NCBI GenBank assembly: GCA_900767025.1
Contig: CAAFXS010000014.1
Coordinates: 95,229-159,228 of the forward strand
Length of the DNA: 64,000 nucleotides
From: Clostridia bacterium
GTDB lineage: Bacteria; Bacillota; Clostridia; Oscillospirales; Acutalibacteraceae
Direction: 5' to 3'
The notes beneath the pieces are model-generated. The model was not told the DNA's origin and did no database searches. It saw only the letters and a list, made by a program, of their open reading frames with translations. The translations under genes were made by a program, and so were the position numbers. The number at the start of each line of letters is the position of its first letter. Within the stretch, counting starts at the first letter, position 1. Below are positions 28,166-37,289 of this stretch, piece by piece.

Positions 28166-29911
28166 ATGAAAATAGTTATCGGTGAAGGCTCCTGCGGTAT
28201 TGCGGCAGGTGCTGAAAAGGTTAGGCAGGCTCTGCTTAAGGAAAATCTTAACGGTGCAGAGCTTACCATTGCAGGCTGTATCGGTATGTGCTACCTTGAA
28301 CCCATTGTTGACATTTACAATGAGGGCGAGGATGTTAAAAGGCTCGTAAGAGTTACCGAGGCAGACGCGGAAAAAATTGCAAAATATGCACAGACAAATG
28401 ATGAAAGCTTTATTTCCCATTTACTTGTAAGTGATGAGGATAAAGAATTTCTTGAAAAGCAGACCCGTATTGCTCTTCGCAGATGCGGTATAATCAACCC
28501 GGAAAGCCTTGAGGACTTTACCCGAGCAGGCGGATATTCCGCTTTAAAGAAAGCCGTTACCCAAATGACACCCGAAGAGGTTATTGAGGTTATAAAGGTA
28601 TCCGGTCTTGCAGGCAGAGGCGGCGCAGGCTTCCCAACTTGGTTTAAATGGAACGCCGCAAGGCAGAGCGAGGGCGAGGAAAAGTACCTTATCTGCAATG
28701 CCGACGAGGGCGACCCCGGTGCATTTATGGACAGGGCGGTTATCGAAAGTGACCCGCACAATCTTATTGAGGGTATGCTTATCGGTGCGTACGCCATCGG
28801 TGCAAAGAATGCCGTTGTATATGTAAGGGCAGAATATCCCCTTGCAATCAAAAGACTTGAAAAGGCTATCAGCGACGCTGAAAAGGCAGGTTATCTGGGT
28901 GAAAATATTTTCGGCACTGATTTCTCCTGCAAAATGACCATAAAAGCAGGCGCAGGCGCATTTGTATGCGGTGAGGAAACGGCTCTTATTGAATCCCTTG
29001 AGGGCCACAGAGGTATGCCAAGGCTTAAGCCGCCTTTCCCTGCTCAAAGCGGTTACTGGAGAAAGCCGTCAAACATCAACAATGTTGAAACCTTTGCCAA
29101 TGTTTCCTGGATTATCGAAAACGGCGGTGAGGCATTTGCCGCAATGGGAACAGAGGGATCAAAGGGCACAAAGGTATTTGCCGTTACAGGCAAGGTTAAA
29201 AGAAGCGGACTTGTTGAAATTCCAATGGGTAAAACTCTGCGTGATGTTATTTTTGACATCGGCGGCGGAATGAAGGGCGACAAGGAATTTAAAGCCGTGC
29301 AGATGGGCGGTCCCTCAGGCGGTTGTATCCCTGCCGATTTAATTGACACTGTTATTGACTACAAGGCTTTAGGCGCAACAGGCGCAATAATGGGTTCAGG
29401 CGGTATGGTTGTTATGGACGAAGGCACCTGTATGGTGGGAATGGCTAAATTCTTCCTGGATTTCACCGCAAAGGAAAGCTGCGGAAAATGCGTTCACTGC
29501 CGTATCGGCACAACAAGGATGCTTGAAATCCTAACCCGTATTACCGAGGGCGAAGGCCGTGAGGGTGATGTGGAGCTTCTTGAGGAGCTGTGCTACGGTA
29601 TAAAGGACGGTGCGCTTTGCGGTCTCGGTCAAACTGCACCCAACCCCGTACTTACAACCATTAAATATTTTAAAGACGAATACACCGCTCATATTAATGA
29701 CAAATCCTGCCCTGCAGGTGAATGCTCTGCACTGATTGAATATTCCATTGACAGTGAAAAGTGCAAGGGCTGTACCCTTTGTGCAAGGAACTGCCCTGTG
29801 GGCGCAATCAGCGGAAGCGTTAAAAATTCACACACCATTGACACTGACAAGTGCATAAAATGCGGAAAATGTATGTCATCCTGCAAATTCGGTGCAGTTA
29901 TTATTAAGTAA
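28166..29911 (+). CDS. NuoF-like NADH-binding flavoprotein with C-terminal ferredoxin domain
   Basis: 581 residues. An N-terminal thioredoxin-like region (1-100, Cys in GEGSCGIAAG and AGCIGMCYLEP) is followed by the FMN/NADH domain with GLAGRGGAGFPTW and NADEGDPGAFMDR. The N3 cluster ligands are in ESCGKCVHCRIGTTR plus a downstream Cys. Two [4Fe-4S] motifs close the chain (CKGCTLCARNCP and CIKCGKCMSSCK). This is the HydB/HndC layout of soluble, electron-bifurcating enzymes in which NADH electrons meet ferredoxin. Confidence 0.94.
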   Translation: MKIVIGEGSCGIAAGAEKVRQALLKENLNGAELTIAGCIGMCYLEPIVDIYNEGEDVKRLVRVTEADAEKIAKYAQTNDESFISHLLVSDEDKEFLEKQTRIALRRCGIINPESLEDFTRAGGYSALKKAVTQMTPEEVIEVIKVSGLAGRGGAGFPTWFKWNAARQSEGEEKYLICNADEGDPGAFMDRAVIESDPHNLIEGMLIGAYAIGAKNAVVYVRAEYPLAIKRLEKAISDAEKAGYLGENIFGTDFSCKMTIKAGAGAFVCGEETALIESLEGHRGMPRLKPPFPAQSGYWRKPSNINNVETFANVSWIIENGGEAFAAMGTEGSKGTKVFAVTGKVKRSGLVEIPMGKTLRDVIFDIGGGMKGDKEFKAVQMGGPSGGCIPADLIDTVIDYKALGATGAIMGSGGMVVMDEGTCMVGMAKFFLDFTAKESCGKCVHCRIGTTRMLEILTRITEGEGREGDVELLEELCYGIKDGALCGLGQTAPNPVLTTIKYFKDEYTAHINDKSCPAGECSALIEYSIDSEKCKGCTLCARNCPVGAISGSVKNSHTIDTDKCIKCGKCMSSCKFGAVIIK

Positions 29912-29925
29912 GGAGGAGCGTAAAA

Positions 29926-32136
29926 ATGGATATGATTAAGTTAACGATTAACGGACAAGAAATTACTGCTCCTGCCGGCAGTACAATACTTGAGGCTGCC
30001 AAAGCCAACGGAATATACATACCAACCCTTTGCTATGACGAGGCGGTAGAGGTTTACGGTGCCTGCGGACTTTGTGTTGTTGAGGCTGAGGGTGTGCCAA
30101 AGCTTCTTCGCTCCTGCTCTGCAAAAATCAGTGAGGGTATGGTTATCAATACCGAAAGCGAAAGAGTTGTTAAATCAAGAAAAATTGCAATGGAGCTTTT
30201 GATGTCGGCACACGACGGCGACTGCATTGCACCATGTCAACTTGCCTGCCCGGCAAACACAGACTGTCAGGGATATGTGGGACTTATTGCCAACGGTGAA
30301 TTTGACGCGGCTCTTAAGCTTATTAAAAATAAAATTTCTCTGCCTGCATCAATCGGCAGAGTTTGCCCACATCCTTGCGAAAAGGCTTGCAGAAGGGCAA
30401 AGGTTGAGGAGCCAATCAACATTGCTCAACTCAAAGCCTTTGCGGCAGACCTTGATTTAAAGGGCGATGCGTATATCCCCGAATGTGCAGAAAGCACAGG
30501 CAAAAAGGTTGCAATCGTAGGCGGCGGTCCTGCCGGACTTACTGCGGCGCTTTATTTAAGAACTCTCGGTCATCAGGTTACAGTTTTTGATATGATGGAC
30601 AAAATGGGCGGTTTGCTCCGCTACGGTATTCCCCAGTACAGACTGCCTAAAGAGGTCCTTGATGCCGAGATTTCCGTTATTGAAAAAACAGGTGTTAACC
30701 TTGTTAACAATGTAAAATTCGGCAGGGATATTACACTTGAAATGCTCAAGAGCGTTAACGACGCGGTTATTCTTGCTCCCGGTGCATGGAAATCAAGTCC
30801 TATGCGCGTTAAGGGCGAGGATAGTCAGGGTGTTTACGGAGGTATTGATTTCCTCAGAAGTGTTATTCAGGGCAATCCTGTTGAAATCGGCGAAAGGGTT
30901 GCAGTCTGCGGCGGCGGTAACACCGCTATGGATGCCTGCCGTACTGCAGTAAGGCTTGGTGCAAAAGAGGTTTATGTTATCTATCGCCGTACCGAAAAGG
31001 AAATGCCTGCCGAGGAAATTGAAATTAAGGAGTCAAAGGAAGAGGGCGTTATTTATAAATTCCTCACAAATCCTGTTGAAATTCACAGTGAAAACGGTAA
31101 GGTCTGCGGTATGACTCTTCAGCTTATGGAGCTTGGCGAGCCTGACGCATCGGGCAGAAGGCGTCCTGTTGCCATTGAGGGCAAAACAGAATACCTTCCC
31201 CTTGACAGTGTTATTATGGCTATCGGTCAAAGGCTTGACAGCAGTGACTTTGACGGTGTTGTGGGCTTAACCGACAGAGGTACTATCAGTGCCGATGAGG
31301 ACACCTTTGAAACAAATCTTGAGGGTGTATTTGCCATCGGTGACGCAACAAACAAGGGTGCATCTATTGCCGTTGAGGCAATCGGCGAGGCTGACAGATG
31401 CGTTAAGGTTGTTGACGCATACTTAAAGGGTGAACAGCTTGATTTCACACCAAAATACATCAGCAAGCGTGATGATGACAGAATTGATGTCAGCTCAAAG
31501 GCTCCTGTTCCGAGAACAACTGCAAAGGTGCTTGATGCCGAAATCAGAAAGAACAGCTTTCAGGAGGTTTCACTTGGTCTTACCGCCGAAGAAGCAAAGA
31601 AAGAGGCACAGCGTTGTCTTGAATGCGGCTGCCGTGAATATTTCAAGTGCAAGCTCCTTAATGTTGCACAGAGGTATGAAATTAATCCCCAGCGTTTCGC
31701 AGGTGAAATGCCGCAGAAATACACAAGGGACGAAAATGCTTTTATTGAAAGAAATACTGCAAAATGTATTCTCTGCGGACTTTGCGTTCGCTCCTGTAAA
31801 GAGGTTATGGACATAAGTGCTATCGGCCTTTTGGGCAGAGGCTTTAAAACAAGCGTATCCCCTGCTTTTGCACTCCCCCTTGACCAAACAAAATGTACCA
31901 ACTGCGGTCTTTGCGTTAAGCTTTGCCCCACAGGTGCTTTAACCGAAAAATCAGCACTTGACAAGCAGGTACCGCTTAAAGAGCAGTACAGTATTGAAAA
32001 TATTACAGTTAACGGCAAGGAATGTGAGCTACTTGTATCAAGATACAACGGCAATGTAATAAGAGCAGTGCCAAACAATGACAACGCAAGAAGCTGTGGT
32101 TTAAGCCGTGAGGAATTAATTAATGCAGTAAAATAA
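29926..32136 (+). CDS. 2Fe-2S / GltD-like FAD-NAD(P) / ferredoxin fusion oxidoreductase
   Basis: 736 residues in four parts: a [2Fe-2S] ferredoxin (Cys36, 47, 50, 64); a GltD-type Fe-S domain (CIAPCQLACPANTDCQGY and VCPHPCEKACRR); an FAD plus NAD(P) module with VAIVGGGPAGLTAALY and VAVCGGGNTAMDACR; and a C-terminal double [4Fe-4S] domain (CILCGLCVRSC, CTNCGLCVKLCP). The ends resemble NuoG/HydA without the H-cluster domain; the middle resembles glutamate synthase beta or NfnB. It likely joins the NuoE/NuoF pair as an electron-transfer complex. Its terminal acceptor is unknown. Confidence 0.9.
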   Translation: MDMIKLTINGQEITAPAGSTILEAAKANGIYIPTLCYDEAVEVYGACGLCVVEAEGVPKLLRSCSAKISEGMVINTESERVVKSRKIAMELLMSAHDGDCIAPCQLACPANTDCQGYVGLIANGEFDAALKLIKNKISLPASIGRVCPHPCEKACRRAKVEEPINIAQLKAFAADLDLKGDAYIPECAESTGKKVAIVGGGPAGLTAALYLRTLGHQVTVFDMMDKMGGLLRYGIPQYRLPKEVLDAEISVIEKTGVNLVNNVKFGRDITLEMLKSVNDAVILAPGAWKSSPMRVKGEDSQGVYGGIDFLRSVIQGNPVEIGERVAVCGGGNTAMDACRTAVRLGAKEVYVIYRRTEKEMPAEEIEIKESKEEGVIYKFLTNPVEIHSENGKVCGMTLQLMELGEPDASGRRRPVAIEGKTEYLPLDSVIMAIGQRLDSSDFDGVVGLTDRGTISADEDTFETNLEGVFAIGDATNKGASIAVEAIGEADRCVKVVDAYLKGEQLDFTPKYISKRDDDRIDVSSKAPVPRTTAKVLDAEIRKNSFQEVSLGLTAEEAKKEAQRCLECGCREYFKCKLLNVAQRYEINPQRFAGEMPQKYTRDENAFIERNTAKCILCGLCVRSCKEVMDISAIGLLGRGFKTSVSPAFALPLDQTKCTNCGLCVKLCPTGALTEKSALDKQVPLKEQYSIENITVNGKECELLVSRYNGNVIRAVPNNDNARSCGLSREELINAVK

Positions 32137-32147
32137 GAGGAGAAATT

Positions 32148-32816
32148 ATGGACGAATTTAAAGTAATAGAAATCAAACGCAGTGTTTTTGAAAACAATGA
32201 CAAAGAGGCTGAAAGGCTAAGAGGTCAGCTGAAAGAGGAAAAAACCTTTTTGCTTAATCTGATGTCCGCCCCCGGCAGTGGTAAAACCACAACCCTTAAG
32301 GCAACAATTGCAAGGCTTAAAAACGACCTTAAAATCGGTGTTATGGAGGCTGATATTGACAGCGATGTTGATGCAAAAACCATTGCCGACACAGGTGTTA
32401 AGTCAATTCAGCTACACACCGGCGGTATGTGCCACCTTGACGCAGGAATGACCGAGCAGGGTCTTAAGGAATTCGGCACAGAGGATTTGGACCTGGTTGT
32501 TCTTGAAAATGTGGGCAATCTTGTTTGCCCTGCCGAGTTTGACACAGGCGCAGTTAAAAATGCAATGATTTTGTCAGTACCCGAGGGTGATGACAAGCCG
32601 CTGAAATATCCCCTTATGTTCACTGTCTGCGACGCTGTTTTAATCAATAAAATTGACACAAAATGTGTATTTGATTTTGATGATGAGGCTGTTGTTGAGA
32701 GAATACACAGGCTCAATCCTAACTGCGAAATATTCTTTATTTCCGCCAAAACCGGCGAAGGCATTGAGCCTTGGTGTCAGTGGCTTAAAAATCAGGTTAA
32801 CGAGTGGATTAAGTAA
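32148..32816 (+). CDS. hypB: Nickel-insertion GTPase HypB
   Basis: 222-residue GTPase that helps deliver Ni2+ to hydrogenase. Walker A is APGSGKTTT (41-49); the dimer-interface metal site is in GGMCHLDA (Cys at about 93); ENVGNLVCPAEFD and the INKID guanine motif follow. The His-rich or CxxCGC N-terminal nickel store of some HypBs is missing. It follows the redox genes by 11 nt. No NiFe hydrogenase gene is in the window, so its client is elsewhere or different. Confidence 0.93.
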   Translation: MDEFKVIEIKRSVFENNDKEAERLRGQLKEEKTFLLNLMSAPGSGKTTTLKATIARLKNDLKIGVMEADIDSDVDAKTIADTGVKSIQLHTGGMCHLDAGMTEQGLKEFGTEDLDLVVLENVGNLVCPAEFDTGAVKNAMILSVPEGDDKPLKYPLMFTVCDAVLINKIDTKCVFDFDDEAVVERIHRLNPNCEIFFISAKTGEGIEPWCQWLKNQVNEWIK

Positions 32817-33154
32817 TGCACGAGCTTGGAATTACACTTGAAATATTTGAGCTCGTGGAGGAAATTATGCAGGAGCAGGACTTAAAAAAGGTTTCCTCCG
32901 TAACCATCGAGGCAGGTGAGCTTTGCGGTATTTTGCCGGATTATCTTCAGGAATGCTGGAAAGCGGCATCAATCGGCAGTGCCTTTGAGGATACAAGACT
33001 GATTCTTGAGGTTATTCCCGCTACGGCAAAATGCACCTGCGGAACTGTTTACGAAATGATGAAAAACAGCCGTATCTGCCCCACCTGCGGTAAAACCGAT
33101 TATAAAATAGTAGGCGGAAAAGAGTTCAACATCAAGCAAATAGAGGCATATTAA
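32816..33154 (+). CDS. hypA: Nickel metallochaperone HypA
   Basis: 112 residues. The N-terminal Met-His-Glu nickel site is intact, and the zinc site is formed by Cys73, Cys75, Cys88 and Cys91 (CTC and CPTC). It passes nickel with HypB, whose stop codon it overlaps by 1 nt (TAATG). Last gene of the operon, followed by a terminator. Confidence 0.93.
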   Translation: MHELGITLEIFELVEEIMQEQDLKKVSSVTIEAGELCGILPDYLQECWKAASIGSAFEDTRLILEVIPATAKCTCGTVYEMMKNSRICPTCGKTDYKIVGGKEFNIKQIEAY

Positions 33155-33230
33155 AACGGAAGCAATATTATTTAATCAGATTAATATAACATTTCAACAC
33201 AAAAGACGGTTCTATGTATTGACTAAACAA

Positions 33231-33278
33231 AACAATGCGGCAGAAGAAAATCAATCTTCTGTCGCATTGTTTTTTTTT
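33231..33278. terminator. Terminator between hypA and the pseudokinase gene
   Basis: A stem of 17 bp with one mismatch (AACAATGCG-CAGAAGA arms) followed by TTTTTTTT on the plus strand; the minus strand also gives a TTTTG run, so it may serve both convergent genes. Confidence 0.85.
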
Positions 33279-33282
33279 GATA

Positions 33283-34956
33283 TTATTCCGTTGTTTCAGG
33301 CTCTGTGGTTTCCGGCTGGGTGGTTGTAACAATCTCACCGTAAACCTGGAGGATTATCTCCTCTCCCTTTGGAACAACCTCGCCTGCGGCGGGAGCCATA
33401 CCGTAATTACTCTTAACTGTGCCCTTGGTATAGCCGCCGTCGTTATAGATTTCAACGGTTGACACCTTAAAGCCCTCTGCTTCAAGCTTCTTTTTGGCAT
33501 CCTCAACAGTCAGACCGCCTACATTCGGAACCTCTTTAGTTTCAATGCCCTTGCTGACGGTAAGCACAATTTCCGTTCCCTCTGTAACGGTTTCGCCTGC
33601 GGCAACGCTTTGCTTAAACACTGTACCCTCAGGTGCATCTGTTGAATACTCAGCGGTAAAGGTGATTTTAAACTGCTGATTCCAAGCAGTACTATTTTCA
33701 ATATCGCTTTGCGTATATCCTGCGGTGGCAAAGTTAGGCACGGTATACGAGCTTAGCTCAACAGGTGCAGTGGTGGTTTCCTTTTCACCGAGTATTCCGC
33801 TTTTTGCAAGGTAAACCGCTCCGCCAACTGCGGCGGCAATGATTAGGATAATAAGAACAATTATTACCGCTTTTTTGCCGTTGGAACTGCTCTTGTCGGG
33901 CTTTACAGGCGCAGACTGTCTAATGGCATCCTCCTGCCTTGGAGCAACAGGCTCAGCCTTTGGTGCAGTATTTGACGCCGCGGCGGCAACCACTGACGGA
34001 GACGCGTTAAGCTGTTCCCTGAAAGCAGAAACGCTCTGGGTACGCCTTTCGGGATAAATCTGGAGTCCGCCCCCAAGGGCCTTAATGATATGGGTTGGAA
34101 TATTCTCCGCAATGGTATTTGGAATCATCAGCTTGTCATTGGTCTCCCTTGATTTTGCATCAGGGGGATTCTGACCCACAAGCGCCCTGAAAATACAGGC
34201 TGAAAAAGCATAAATATCCGTTGCGGGACACATTTTATGGTTATTGTCATACTGCTCAAGAGCGGTATAGCCCTCGTTAACGTTAAATTCCAAATCGGAG
34301 GTAACTGTGTTTGCCTCGGAGATGCAAAAGCCCTTAAGTCTCATTTTACCGTCACGGCAAAGGACTAAATTATCAGGGCAGATACCGCCGTGGATAATAC
34401 CGTTTGAATGAAGCGCCTCCAGGGTGGTAAGCACAGGCATAAACATAAGCCTTGCCTTTTCCCAAGGGATATTGCCCTCCGGATTTCTCAAAAGGAACTC
34501 CCTAAGGCTGATATAATCCATAACCTCACTGACTGCATAGGCAGTGCCGTTAAGCTCAAAAACATCATAGGTGGTAATAACGGCAGATAGGTTATGCATT
34601 TTAACAATGGTTGTCCACAAATTAATGAAAGAGTCCTTATACCTGCCAAAGCTTGATTTAAACCTTTCCCTAATGTGAATATCCGTATTGCCCTCCAGCC
34701 TGTTGGCAATGCCCTTGGGCAGAAATTCCCTAACGGTTACGGGATTGTCAAGCTGGGTATCATACGCCATATATGTTACTGCGTCGCTTTCCCTGCCGGC
34801 AACTGCACCGATAATATACCTGCCGTTAAGCACGGTTTTGGGCTGAAGATAAAGCATATCCGTTTCGGTATCATTATCATAACCGCATTTACGGCACATA
34901 CTGCCCTCTTTAAGCTCACTAAAGCAATTTAAACAAAGATTATCTATATCCTTCAA
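33283..34956 (-). CDS. Membrane PASTA-domain pseudokinase with zinc ribbon
   Basis: 557 residues: a zinc ribbon (Cys8, 11, 21, 24), a Ser/Thr-kinase-like domain (about 42-318), a membrane helix (362-385), two external PASTA domains (about 402-470 and 472-545) and a Thr/Glu-rich tail. The catalytic positions are lost: the VAIK Lys is Arg76 (VTVREF), HRD is H-G-G (189-191), and DFG is G-F-C (209-211); the glycine loop is also degraded. It probably senses muropeptides or lipid II and signals by binding, not phosphorylation. The start is TTG with GGAG 8 nt upstream. Confidence 0.88.
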   Translation of the reverse strand: MKDIDNLCLNCFSELKEGSMCRKCGYDNDTETDMLYLQPKTVLNGRYIIGAVAGRESDAVTYMAYDTQLDNPVTVREFLPKGIANRLEGNTDIHIRERFKSSFGRYKDSFINLWTTIVKMHNLSAVITTYDVFELNGTAYAVSEVMDYISLREFLLRNPEGNIPWEKARLMFMPVLTTLEALHSNGIIHGGICPDNLVLCRDGKMRLKGFCISEANTVTSDLEFNVNEGYTALEQYDNNHKMCPATDIYAFSACIFRALVGQNPPDAKSRETNDKLMIPNTIAENIPTHIIKALGGGLQIYPERRTQSVSAFREQLNASPSVVAAAASNTAPKAEPVAPRQEDAIRQSAPVKPDKSSSNGKKAVIIVLIILIIAAAVGGAVYLAKSGILGEKETTTAPVELSSYTVPNFATAGYTQSDIENSTAWNQQFKITFTAEYSTDAPEGTVFKQSVAAGETVTEGTEIVLTVSKGIETKEVPNVGGLTVEDAKKKLEAEGFKVSTVEIYNDGGYTKGTVKSNYGMAPAAGEVVPKGEEIILQVYGEIVTTTQPETTEPETTE

Positions 34957-35042
34957 TTATACCACTCCATAGTACACATAAAGTATCAATTTAATAATAC
35001 CAATCTAACCGTCCTTTGTCAAGGATAACAAATATTTTGCCA

Positions 35043-35071
35043 TTGAATATAATCACGGTTTATAGTATAAT
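35043..35071 (+). promoter_or_regulatory. Predicted promoter of yhaM-prmA
   Basis: TTGAAT, a 17-nt spacer and a perfect TATAAT, 38 nt before the chosen ATG of yhaM. Confidence 0.7.
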
Positions 35072-35108
35072 TATATGAGCAAATATTAATGAGATACGAG
35101 GAATGATT

Positions 35109-36038
35109 ATGGCTTCATATGCAATGATAAAGGAACTGAACGAAAAAAAGGATAAAAACGGCAACGGCTTTTTAGACCTGATTGTTATAGGCAGTGACAA
35201 AAAGGAATATCCTGCAAAGGTATGGCGTTTTGAAAACAACGGTATGTTTGAGGCAAACGATGTTGTTGAAATTGAATACACCGTTGACAATTACAAGGGC
35301 AAAACCCAGCTTACCATTTCATCAATCAGAAAGGCGCCTGATGAAATGATAAAGGATTTTGTACCCTCCAGCGAATATGACGGCAAGGCAGTTTTTTCCG
35401 CACTGCTTGACAAGGTTAATAATTTTAATGACAGTGAGCTGAAGGCAATCGTTTCACACATTATGCTGAAAAATAGGGAAAGCCTGGAGGTTTATCCTGC
35501 GGCATACAGGCTTCACCACGCAATAGTGGGCGGTCTTATGCTTCACACGGCGTCAATAGTTGAAATGGCAGAAAAGGTATGCACCGTTTATCCTAATGTT
35601 AACAGAGAGCTTTTGCTCTCCGGTGCAATTCTTCACGATACTGCCAAAACCTTTGAAATGAGCACGGCTAAAAGCGGTCTTTGCAGTGGATATACTGTTG
35701 GCGGCGAGCTTATCGGTCATCTTGTTAAAGGCGCTATGTATATTGAGGAAACGGCTAAAGAGCTTGACATCAGCAGTGAAAAGGTTACCCTTCTTGAGCA
35801 TATGGTACTGTCACACCACGGAACACCCGAGTTTGGCTCCCCTGTTCGTCCTATGTTCCTTGAGGCTGAAATTCTTTCAAGCCTTGACGCACTTGACGCA
35901 ACAATTTTTGAAATAAACAATGCCACCGGCAAAACAGAGCCGGGTGAATTTACCGACAGGCAGTGGGCGCTTGACAACAGAAAGCTCTATAACCATGGTT
36001 TATCATCAACAGAATACAAGGTTAATTTAGGAGAATAA
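35109..36038 (+). CDS. yhaM: 3'-5' exoribonuclease YhaM family protein
   Basis: 309 residues with an N-terminal OB-fold (1-90) and an HD-type metal-dependent hydrolase domain (LHHAIVGGLMLHTAS, LLSGAILHDTAKT, MVLSHHG). YhaM degrades RNA from the 3' end and trims transcripts. I use the second ATG, 6 nt after GAGGA; the first ATG directly abuts that sequence and would leave no spacing. The prmA start lies 1 nt past its stop. Confidence 0.9.
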   Translation: MASYAMIKELNEKKDKNGNGFLDLIVIGSDKKEYPAKVWRFENNGMFEANDVVEIEYTVDNYKGKTQLTISSIRKAPDEMIKDFVPSSEYDGKAVFSALLDKVNNFNDSELKAIVSHIMLKNRESLEVYPAAYRLHHAIVGGLMLHTASIVEMAEKVCTVYPNVNRELLLSGAILHDTAKTFEMSTAKSGLCSGYTVGGELIGHLVKGAMYIEETAKELDISSEKVTLLEHMVLSHHGTPEFGSPVRPMFLEAEILSSLDALDATIFEINNATGKTEPGEFTDRQWALDNRKLYNHGLSSTEYKVNLGE

Positions 36039-36039
36039 A

Positions 36040-36981
36040 GTGGAAAATACAATGAACGAAAGCTGGACGGAAATTGCTATAACCGTTGACACAAAGGATA
36101 TTGAAACCGCAGGGAGCATTGCTAATATGGTAGTCCCCTACGGAATTTACATTGAGGATTATTCCGACCTTGAAAATGAGGTTATGGAAATTGCTCACAT
36201 TGATTTAATTGAAGAGGAGCTGCTGAAAGCAGACAGGACAAAGGGTATTATTCACACCTATGTTAACCCTCACGAAAATCCGTTGGAGGCCGTTTCCTTC
36301 ATCAAAGAGCGGTTAGATACAATGGAAATCAAATATGAAATAAAAATAGCAAACTGTGCCACAGAGGACTGGGTAAACAACTGGAAGCAGTATTTCCACC
36401 CAATACCCATAGGTGAAAAGCTCCTTATCCGCCCTACCTGGGAGGATGAATATGACCCACAGGGCAGAAAGGTTCTGCACATTGAACCCGGACTTGCCTT
36501 CGGCACCGGCAGCCACCCTACCACAAAGCTTTGCCTTGAAACACTTGAAAAATATATTACCCGTGGTTCAACGGTGCTTGACATAGGTTGCGGCAGCGGT
36601 ATTCTTTCAATAGCCTGCCTGCTTTTAGGTGCGCAAAAGGCAGTGGGTGTTGACATAGATTCCCTGGCAGTTAAAACGGCTCAGGCAAACGCTGTTGAAA
36701 ACGGCTTTGATGAAAAGCAATTCACTGTTTTACAGGGTAATCTTTCCGACAAGGTGACAGGCAAGTACACCGTGGTTGTTGCAAATATTGTTGCCGACAT
36801 CATTATGGAGCTAAACAAGGATGTGGGCAGGTTTTTGGAGGAGGACGGCGTTTACATCACCGGGGGAATTATTGAAAGCCGCGAGGATGAGGTGCTTTAT
36901 TCCTTCGCCCAAAATAATCTTCAGGTTGTTGAAAGGTTTGAGGAAAAGGGCTGGCTGGTATTTGTACTTAAAAAGATATAA
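36040..36981 (+). CDS. prmA: Ribosomal protein L11 methyltransferase
   Basis: 313-residue SAM-dependent methyltransferase that trimethylates L11. The N-terminal L11-recognition domain is followed by FGTGSHPTTKLCLE, the SAM motif VLDIGCGSGILSIA, and VVANIVADIIMEL (post I motif). The start is GTG, with AGGAG 6 nt upstream inside the end of yhaM. It ends shortly before the first copy of the terminator-associated repeat. Confidence 0.95.
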   Translation: MENTMNESWTEIAITVDTKDIETAGSIANMVVPYGIYIEDYSDLENEVMEIAHIDLIEEELLKADRTKGIIHTYVNPHENPLEAVSFIKERLDTMEIKYEIKIANCATEDWVNNWKQYFHPIPIGEKLLIRPTWEDEYDPQGRKVLHIEPGLAFGTGSHPTTKLCLETLEKYITRGSTVLDIGCGSGILSIACLLLGAQKAVGVDIDSLAVKTAQANAVENGFDEKQFTVLQGNLSDKVTGKYTVVVANIVADIIMELNKDVGRFLEEDGVYITGGIIESREDEVLYSFAQNNLQVVERFEEKGWLVFVLKKI

Positions 36982-36988
36982 AATTAAA

Positions 36989-37007
36989 GGGACTGTTTTA
37001 CAGTCCC
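36989..37007. terminator. Terminator hairpin, left copy (downstream of prmA)
   Basis: GGGACTGTTTTACAGTCCC, an 8-bp stem followed on the plus strand by TCAGCG and not by a T run, because a repeat element follows directly. An identical copy stands at the other end of that element. Confidence 0.75.
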
Positions 37008-37008
37008 T

Positions 37009-37288
37009 CAGCGTGTAGAAAAAGTCCAAATAACAAATTTCTACAGGCTGGCAGACTTCGAGAAATGGAACTGAATTTCGTTTTCTTGCGATAATTGCTG
37101 TACGATGGTACCGCTTTATCGCAAAAAGTGGAAAGTGCCTAAAGGCGGCTTGGATTCGATGTCCAAGCCGCCTTTACAATCCCTCTGTCAGCACGATGTG
37201 CTGCCACCTCCCTTTACACAAAGGAGGCTCAATAAGGTTTGATTAATTATATTTAGGCACGGTTCAGACCACTTTATCGACAGTCTGG
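37009..37288 (+). repeat. Structured terminator-associated repeat element, copy A
   Basis: 280 nt with no gene, between the convergent prmA and DUF1275 genes. The first 168 nt and last 45 nt are nearly identical to copy B near 56.03 kb, the middle differs. It is rich in paired segments: TGTAGAAA/TTTCTACA; TTGCGATAA/TTATCGCAA; a perfect 14-bp stem AAAGGCGGCTTGGA; and long-range GTGCCTAAA/TTTAGGCAC. The left CAGACTTCGAGAAA is an imperfect inverted repeat of the right end. Both flanks are the same 21-nt AGGGACTG...CAGTCCCT terminator hairpin, as expected of a target duplication. Confidence 0.85.
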
Positions 37289-37289
37289 A

